Below, in pieces: positions 61,501 to 64,000 of a stretch of 64,000 nt of DNA. Numbering within the stretch: the first letter of the stretch is position 1; every line of letters starts with the position of its first letter. The stretch lies in the NCBI RefSeq assembly GCF_965638725.1, contig NC_134959.1, positions 16,457,917 through 16,521,916 of the forward strand. The letters run 5' to 3'. Source of the stretch: Aptenodytes patagonicus (Eukaryota; Chordata; Aves; Sphenisciformes; Spheniscidae). A program made the translations under genes and the position numbers. The notes under the pieces were generated by a model, which did no database searches, was not told the DNA's origin, and saw nothing but the letters and a program-made list of their open reading frames with translations.

Positions 61501-63853
61501 ATGTCTGAACAAAGACACCCTCTTCTGCTGTGCTCTTCTTCCCCTCCCCTTCCCCCCCCCAACCCTGAATCATGTGGATTTTCTTAAAGGACACAGATGA
61601 CTGTATTGCTTTCTTGTTTTCAGACTTTTCATCAAAGAGCCAAGGATAATGACTAATTTATATCTGGTTCTGTTTTACATAACCCTAATTTTACTTGCAA
61701 AACAGGTACGTATTTAAAAAACAATGGGTTAATTCTTTCCCTTGCAGCGAGTTGATTTTTAAATAAAATGCAAAAAGTATTGTTAATTGAAACTTTGCAC
61801 TAAATTAGTATATATTTTAATATTTTATATTCTTGTACTTAGTTGTAGATAATGTACTTACTTGTACTTAGTTATAGATTAATGCAAAAATTTTTACTGT
61901 GAAAGGGTGGGAACATTTTTGTTTTTCAATAGTGTTTGCATTACAGAAGTCAGAACTTCCAAATTCTTCCAATTTGGATCTATCTGTATTTGTATGTCAA
62001 TATTCATCCTAAATCAAGGCAGTAGTTCAAGACAAAAATAATCACCATATTATTAAAATGTCTTTTGGTAAGTACACCTGATGGTACCCAAATGACATTC
62101 ATTCATACTGACGGCTTCATATTTTTCTGACCTTCATGCTCAAAGCGCATTTTTTCATAACTATATAGGCTCAAAAGGCATTGAAGAAACTTTATTGCTA
62201 CTACACTTTTTGAATAAATTGACTAATATTTTTCAGCGAGATATTATATGGATTTAATTTATCATGTTTGGTCCCTTTGCAGATTGACTATTACTGTCGA
62301 CTGGATTGTCTGTGGAAGAATAAGTTTAAAAAAGAACATGAACAGTTTGAAACGATGGAGAATGTTAACAGGCTTTTGCTGGAAAATGTACTTCCAGCAC
62401 ACGTTGCTGCCTATTTCATTGGTGAAAAACGAAATGAGGTATGTTTAATCTCTACTATATGAAGGACAGCAAATTGGACTTCTGTGACATAGAATGTCAT
62501 GCTAACAAGCACACAGAAGACTATAAGGTTCTGTACTCTTTGCCTCTTGTTTGTATCCCAAGACCTTTGTGTAAACCCAAGAATCTGCTATCCAGATGGC
62601 CTCAAAAAATGCGAACTTTCAGTGTCAGTCTCTGAAATCTGTTTTCAGAATTAGTAGTTCAGCTTCAGGACACAGTTTGAGTTTGGCAAATATTTAAAAA
62701 GGATTTACTGCTTTCCAAAGGCCGTATTTTATCAGAGAAGATAGGCCTTCTTTTTAAAGAAGTTAGTTGAGGAACAGATAGTATCTCCTTGGTAACAACC
62801 CCAGTGAGAAGTTCATCGATAATGATTTTTTTTTTTTTAAGACATCCATCTTATTCCGCCAGCATGTCATCAGAATAAATATTGCAGATTTCACAGCCAT
62901 GGTAAATGTCATAAGACTGGTACTGTCCAGAATAGATGAGGATCTTTACGATACATAGATATCTCAGCTTTTCCTTAGGCAAATCAACTTTTCTTATTTT
63001 ATCAGAAACATTAATGATGCCCACTGTAAAGTACTGTAGTTGACTTCATAGGAAAACTGTAATTTGATTACTGGTTACAAACAATAATCATTGTTTTGAA
63101 TAACTGTGGTGGAAGGTGACTGCTGACAATGTGTGAATATGTTGTTTTCCTGTAGGACTGGTACCATCAATCTTATGACTGTGTCTGTGTCATGTTTGCA
63201 TCGGTACCAGATTTTAAGGTGTTTTATACTGAATGTGATGTCAATAAAGAAGGCCTGGAATGCTTGCGGCTGTTAAATGAAATCATTGCTGATTTTGATG
63301 AGGTAATTAAGCTTTGGCAAAAATGGACTGGATTACATACTTACTGCAAAATAAAATGTTTCACTAGATCTGAGAGCATTAGAGAGGGGAAAAAAGGCTG
63401 TTATGCTGATCTAATAATCTGAGTTCAGCCTTGCAGTCTTGAAAGATATATTCCCATCTGATGGGATTTTTCAATTACATCATCTAATGCATTAGTAGTA
63501 TGGTTTGAAAGTCCTGAATTTCAGGACTTTATTTCAGTACTTCAGTGCTTTTATTTCTCCTATAAGCAGGTAGAGCAAAACTGTGAAACTAATCCTCAGT
63601 ACTTTCTTATCTAACCTCCGTGTGATTGATAGTATTCCTAGAGATGTTTAATGCTTATTGTAGTCAGTATAAGATTTCTAGTTAAATCCCACACTGAAAT
63701 ATGGTATTAAAGTCTCAAGTTTCTCTTTTCCTTCCCTTCAAACAGCTCTTGTTAAAACCTAAATTTAGTGGTGTTGAAAAAATAAAAACCATTGGAAGCA
63801 CTTACATGGCAGCAGCTGGTCTCAGTGTTACACCAGGCCAAGAGAACAACCAG
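34413..63853 (+). CDS. ADCY7: ADCY7, adenylyl cyclase type 7 (22 coding exons visible, 3' end outside window)
   Basis: ADCY7 is a membrane enzyme that converts ATP to cAMP and pyrophosphate in response to Galpha-s. It belongs to the AC2/4/7 subfamily, which Gbeta-gamma can stimulate further. Joining 22 exons gives 931 residues with every phase matching and GT-AG at every intron. The layout is N-terminus 1-33, six helices (about 34-196), C1a (about 275-456) with metal aspartates D284 and D328 and triphosphate-contacting R372, C1b with PFAHL at 495-499, helices 7-12 (about 595-794), and C2 from about 820, including K909. C2 lacks the metal aspartates, as normal. The N-terminal MPAKG, the PFAHL region and overall identity point to type 7 rather than types 2 or 4. 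The remaining C2 residues (about 130, judged from the mammalian protein) lie past the window. The start at 34413 is fixed by an in-frame stop 18 bases upstream. Confidence 0.95.
35860..36060 (+). CDS. ADCY7: ADCY7 exon 3, residues 58-124
   Basis: The acceptor is TTTTGCAG and the donor GTATGT, both in phase 0. The exon encodes membrane helices 2 (about 64-86) and 3 (about 92-113), joined by the short ESLFRRW turn, and ends LWEQ as in mammals. The 2056-base intron that follows shows no gene. Its 3' end is a long pyrimidine microsatellite. Confidence 0.95.
38066..38112 (+). repeat. CTTT/CT microsatellite acting as polypyrimidine tract of exon 4
   Basis: Forty-seven consecutive pyrimidines, mostly CTTT and CT units, end four bases before the exon 4 start (AAAG acceptor at 38113-38116). 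A repeat of this kind usually varies in length between alleles. Here it takes the place of the 3' splice site polypyrimidine tract. Confidence 0.9.
38117..38281 (+). CDS. ADCY7: ADCY7 exon 4, residues 125-179
   Basis: Starts GTGCCATTC (V-P-F) directly after the acceptor CCAAAG and ends CAG before GTAAGA, in phase 0. It encodes helix 4 (about 125-141), the conserved FGMRGA turn and helix 5 (about 145-164), then a variable loop. The following 817-base intron holds nothing I recognise. Confidence 0.95.
39099..39248 (+). CDS. ADCY7: ADCY7 exon 5, residues 180-229
   Basis: The acceptor is TTGTGCAG and the donor GTGAGT, phase 0. It encodes helix 6 ([17 protein letters not shown], 180-196) and the basic helix that links the first membrane block to C1 and ends EKRQQ. 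The next intron of 2264 bases holds A- and T-rich runs only. Confidence 0.95.
41513..41661 (+). CDS. ADCY7: ADCY7 exon 6, residues 230-279 (start of C1)
   Basis: Begins [13 protein letters not shown], the cyclase lead-in helix conserved in all mammalian membrane cyclases, and ends HQNV plus two bases of S279. The acceptor is TTTTAG and the donor GTAAGC. The next intron is only 314 bases and has no other content. Confidence 0.96.
41976..42087 (+). CDS. ADCY7: ADCY7 exon 7, residues 279-316 (C1a, first metal aspartate)
   Basis: Encodes [19 protein letters not shown]284 in the YADIVGF motif is the first of the two aspartates that bind the catalytic metal ions. The exon ends FDQIAK, then GTAGGT. 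The 2744-base intron that follows holds no recognisable gene or repeat family. Confidence 0.97.
44832..44959 (+). CDS. ADCY7: ADCY7 exon 8, residues 317-359 (C1a, second metal aspartate)
   Basis: Encodes [20 protein letters not shown]328 in the LGDCYYC motif is the second metal aspartate, 44 residues after D284, the spacing known from other cyclases. It ends with two bases of K359 before GTAAGT. The following intron, 250 bases, is the shortest in the gene. Confidence 0.97.
45210..45368 (+). CDS. ADCY7: ADCY7 exon 9, residues 359-412 (C1a core)
   Basis: Encodes the [18 protein letters not shown] and [16 protein letters not shown] blocks. R372 lies 44 residues past D328 and matches the arginine that contacts the ATP triphosphate. 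The reading frame happens to stay open for about 86 bases upstream into the intron. The donor is GTGAGG. The next intron (3622 bases) is the longest after intron 1 and has no recognisable gene. Confidence 0.97.
48991..49123 (+). CDS. ADCY7: ADCY7 exon 10, residues 412-456 (end of C1a)
   Basis: Encodes [20 protein letters not shown] and then TYLVVDPR, the last strand of C1a. The acceptor is CTTCTCAG and the donor GTATGT, in phase 0. The 1312-base intron that follows holds nothing I recognise. Confidence 0.96.
50436..50621 (+). CDS. ADCY7: ADCY7 exon 11, residues 457-518 (C1b with PFAHL motif)
   Basis: After a divergent linker it encodes [15 protein letters not shown] and PFAHL (495-499). In AC2 the PFAHL region has been implicated in Gbeta-gamma contact, so its conservation supports subfamily-type regulation. 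A serine-rich run (504-511) and basic GRRRK close the exon before GTGAGT. The 800-base intron that follows is featureless to me. Confidence 0.95.
51422..51465 (+). CDS. ADCY7: ADCY7 exon 12, 44-nt small exon, residues 519-533
   Basis: Encodes [14 protein letters not shown] plus two bases of R533. It was placed by its acceptor TTGATTTAG, by its donor GATAG then GTTTGT, and because only this exon restores the frame between exons 11 and 13. The donor is weak. The sequence corresponds loosely to the Arg/Ser-rich C1b stretch of mammalian ADCY7. An 845-base intron follows; poly-T lies 17 bases after the donor. Confidence 0.8.
52311..52391 (+). CDS. ADCY7: ADCY7 exon 13, residues 533-560 (C1b)
   Basis: Encodes [17 protein letters not shown] followed by the conserved STIEGLSST, ending with two bases of N560 before GTATGC. 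The acceptor is TTGTTCTCAG. The acidic DIYDEM cluster matches the SYDDEML segment of mammals. The next intron (1027 bases) holds a GTTT repeat near 52930. Confidence 0.93.
53419..53491 (+). CDS. ADCY7: ADCY7 exon 14, residues 560-584 (C1b to second membrane block)
   Basis: Encodes [16 protein letters not shown] and then EPGLEKE, aligned with the PCCSKSDDFYTFG and EKGFERE segments of mammalian ADCY7. The acceptor is TGCATGCAG. The donor must be GTTGGT at 53492, since the better-looking GTAAG four bases later would break the frame. An 822-base intron follows, with poly-A at 53803-53824 and a GT/TA/CA alternating tract at 53981-54008. Confidence 0.92.
54314..54411 (+). CDS. ADCY7: ADCY7 exon 15, residues 585-617 (helix 7)
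   Basis: Starts [18 protein letters not shown] and encodes helix 7 (about 595-615), ending MPK in a split codon. The acceptor is GTGTTTCAG and the donor GTAAGT. The 687-base intron that follows holds nothing I recognise. Confidence 0.95.
55099..55183 (+). CDS. ADCY7: ADCY7 exon 16, residues 617-645 (helix 8)
   Basis: Encodes [19 protein letters not shown], mostly helix 8, and ends EKCM before GTAAGT. The acceptor is TCTGTTTAG. The 1656-base intron that follows contains a dinucleotide repeat field at 56131-56245. Confidence 0.94.
56131..56245. repeat. Mixed dinucleotide/tetranucleotide microsatellite field
   Basis: Successive blocks of TATG, TA, TG, TA, GA, TG and CATG repeats lie in the intron between exons 16 and 17. 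It is a compound microsatellite that is probably polymorphic. Confidence 0.85.
56840..56977 (+). CDS. ADCY7: ADCY7 exon 17, residues 646-691 (helix 9)
   Basis: Encodes [20 protein letters not shown], a cytosolic loop with the conserved ISE-VET core, then helix 9 (about 673-691). The acceptor is TGTTTACAG and the donor GTAAGT, phase 0. The 1177-base intron that follows is unremarkable. Confidence 0.95.
58155..58217 (+). CDS. ADCY7: ADCY7 exon 18, residues 692-712 (extracellular loop, N-glycosylation sequon)
   Basis: This 63-base exon is bounded by a T-rich acceptor ending CAAG and a perfect GTGAGT donor. It keeps phase 0 on both sides. It encodes [17 protein letters not shown] and joins to YYAY in exon 19. 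The N700-F-T sequon and the LC pair align with NETG and LCEP in the mammalian loop, which is longer there by my recollection. The acceptor is the least certain part. The following 2021-base intron holds no recognisable gene. Confidence 0.75.
60239..60402 (+). CDS. ADCY7: ADCY7 exon 19, residues 713-767 (helices 10 and 11)
   Basis: Encodes helix 10 ([15 protein letters not shown]), helix 11 (about 735-752) and the outer loop with sequons N758-L-S and N764-S-T. The acceptor is TTTTACAG. The donor is GTGCAG, weaker than most in this gene but required by phase. The 1221-base intron that follows has poly-T near 60546 and a C-rich tract near 61541. Confidence 0.92.
61541..61565 (-). repeat. C-rich tract, potential G-quadruplex on the - strand
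   Basis: Four C runs (CCCC, CCCC, nine C, CCC) with one- to two-base spacers end about 60 bases before the exon 20 start. The complementary strand fits a G-quadruplex pattern; the + strand and RNA would be C-rich. Confidence 0.75.
61624..61705 (+). CDS. ADCY7: ADCY7 exon 20, residues 767-794 (helix 12)
   Basis: Encodes [19 protein letters not shown] and the rest of helix 12, ending AKQ before GTACGT. The [11 protein letters not shown] block matches mammalian ADCY7 closely. The acceptor is TGTTTTCAG. The 577-base intron that follows contains a 29-bp tandem duplication. Confidence 0.95.
61832..61884. repeat. Tandem duplication, period 29 bp
   Basis: CTTGTACTTAGTTGTAGAT starting at 61832 recurs at 61861 with small changes. 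It is a short local duplication in the intron between exons 20 and 21. Confidence 0.75.
62283..62438 (+). CDS. ADCY7: ADCY7 exon 21, residues 795-846 (start of C2)
   Basis: Encodes [18 protein letters not shown] and then [19 protein letters not shown], the lead-in to C2, almost identical to the mammalian enzyme. The acceptor is CTTTGCAG and the donor GTATGT, phase 0. The 717-base intron that follows holds a short poly-T and nothing else I recognise. Confidence 0.97.
63156..63302 (+). CDS. ADCY7: ADCY7 exon 22, residues 847-895 (C2)
   Basis: Encodes [20 protein letters not shown] and then [20 protein letters not shown]. The position of the C1 metal aspartate is not an aspartate here, as expected for C2, which supplies nucleotide contacts instead. 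The acceptor is TTCCTGTAG and the donor GTAATT, phase 0. A 443-base intron follows. Confidence 0.97.
63746..63853 (+). CDS. ADCY7: ADCY7 exon 23, residues 896-931 (C2, last exon in window)
   Basis: Encodes [20 protein letters not shown] and then [11 protein letters not shown]909 in KTIGSTYM matches the lysine that reads the adenine ring (K938 of AC2). Serine replaces the aspartate found in guanylyl cyclases two residues after the isoleucine. The exon ends in phase 0 before GTACGT. The adenine-contacting aspartate and the catalytic Asn/Arg lie in exons beyond the window. Confidence 0.97.
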
Positions 63854-64000
63854 GTACGTTGTCTCTGAAATCTGCCTTTGGTATTCTGTGTGTACGTAGG
63901 TGCATTTCAAAGTAACAAAATGTAATGTGATATAAAAGAGAAAGTAAATCACCAAGAGTGACTTTCTGAAATGTGGAAAAAGATGATAAAAGTGTATTGT
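63854..64000 (+). other. ADCY7: Partial intron 23 of ADCY7
   Basis: Intronic sequence from the GTACGT donor to the end of the window. No further exon is visible, so the C2 remainder, stop codon and 3' UTR are missing. Confidence 0.9.

Noticed and set aside
1..64000. CRISPR arrays, operons, ribosome binding sites, insertion sequences or phage genes
   Set aside because: The window is spliced vertebrate DNA; no direct-repeat arrays or bacterial-type gene organisation are present.

Overview
The window is vertebrate nuclear DNA, most likely from a bird or another sauropsid. It carries one recognisable gene on the + strand: the 5' part of ADCY7, adenylyl cyclase type 7, a type II-family membrane adenylyl cyclase. 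The lineage call rests on three things: intact GT-AG exons whose protein is close to, but clearly diverged from, the mammalian protein as I remember it; mostly 0.3-3.6 kb introns; and little recognisable transposon sequence. I cannot name a species. Nothing else in the window is convincingly a gene.

Layout. Positions 1-300 hold nothing I recognise. About 300-910 is a CpG island with GC boxes. It is the likely promoter and holds a non-coding first exon whose best 5' splice site is at 774/775. Positions 775-34049 form an intron of about 33 kb with only simple repeats, small palindromes and short tandem duplications. The second exon probably begins near 34050, carries about 360 nt of leader, and starts the protein at 34413. 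From 34413 to 63853 I could place 22 coding exons with compatible phases, giving 931 continuous residues. By comparison with the mammalian enzyme, about 130 residues at the end of the second catalytic domain lie beyond the window.

Protein. In order it has a short cytosolic N-terminus, six membrane helices, the first cyclase domain C1a (metal aspartates D284 and D328, arginine R372), the C1b linker with the PFAHL motif (495-499), six more helices with N-glycosylation sequons on the outer loops, and the start of C2, including the adenine-contacting lysine K909. The paired C1/C2 domains make cAMP from ATP under Galpha-s, with Gbeta-gamma modulation typical of this subfamily.

No previously undescribed system is visible. 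The points most worth checking are a leader full of upstream start codons, including a 57-codon frame that overlaps the ADCY7 start; a perfect 24-bp inverted repeat at the CpG-island edge; a microsatellite serving as the polypyrimidine tract of exon 4; a 44-nt exon whose skipping would truncate the protein after C1; and a weak 5' splice site on exon 14.
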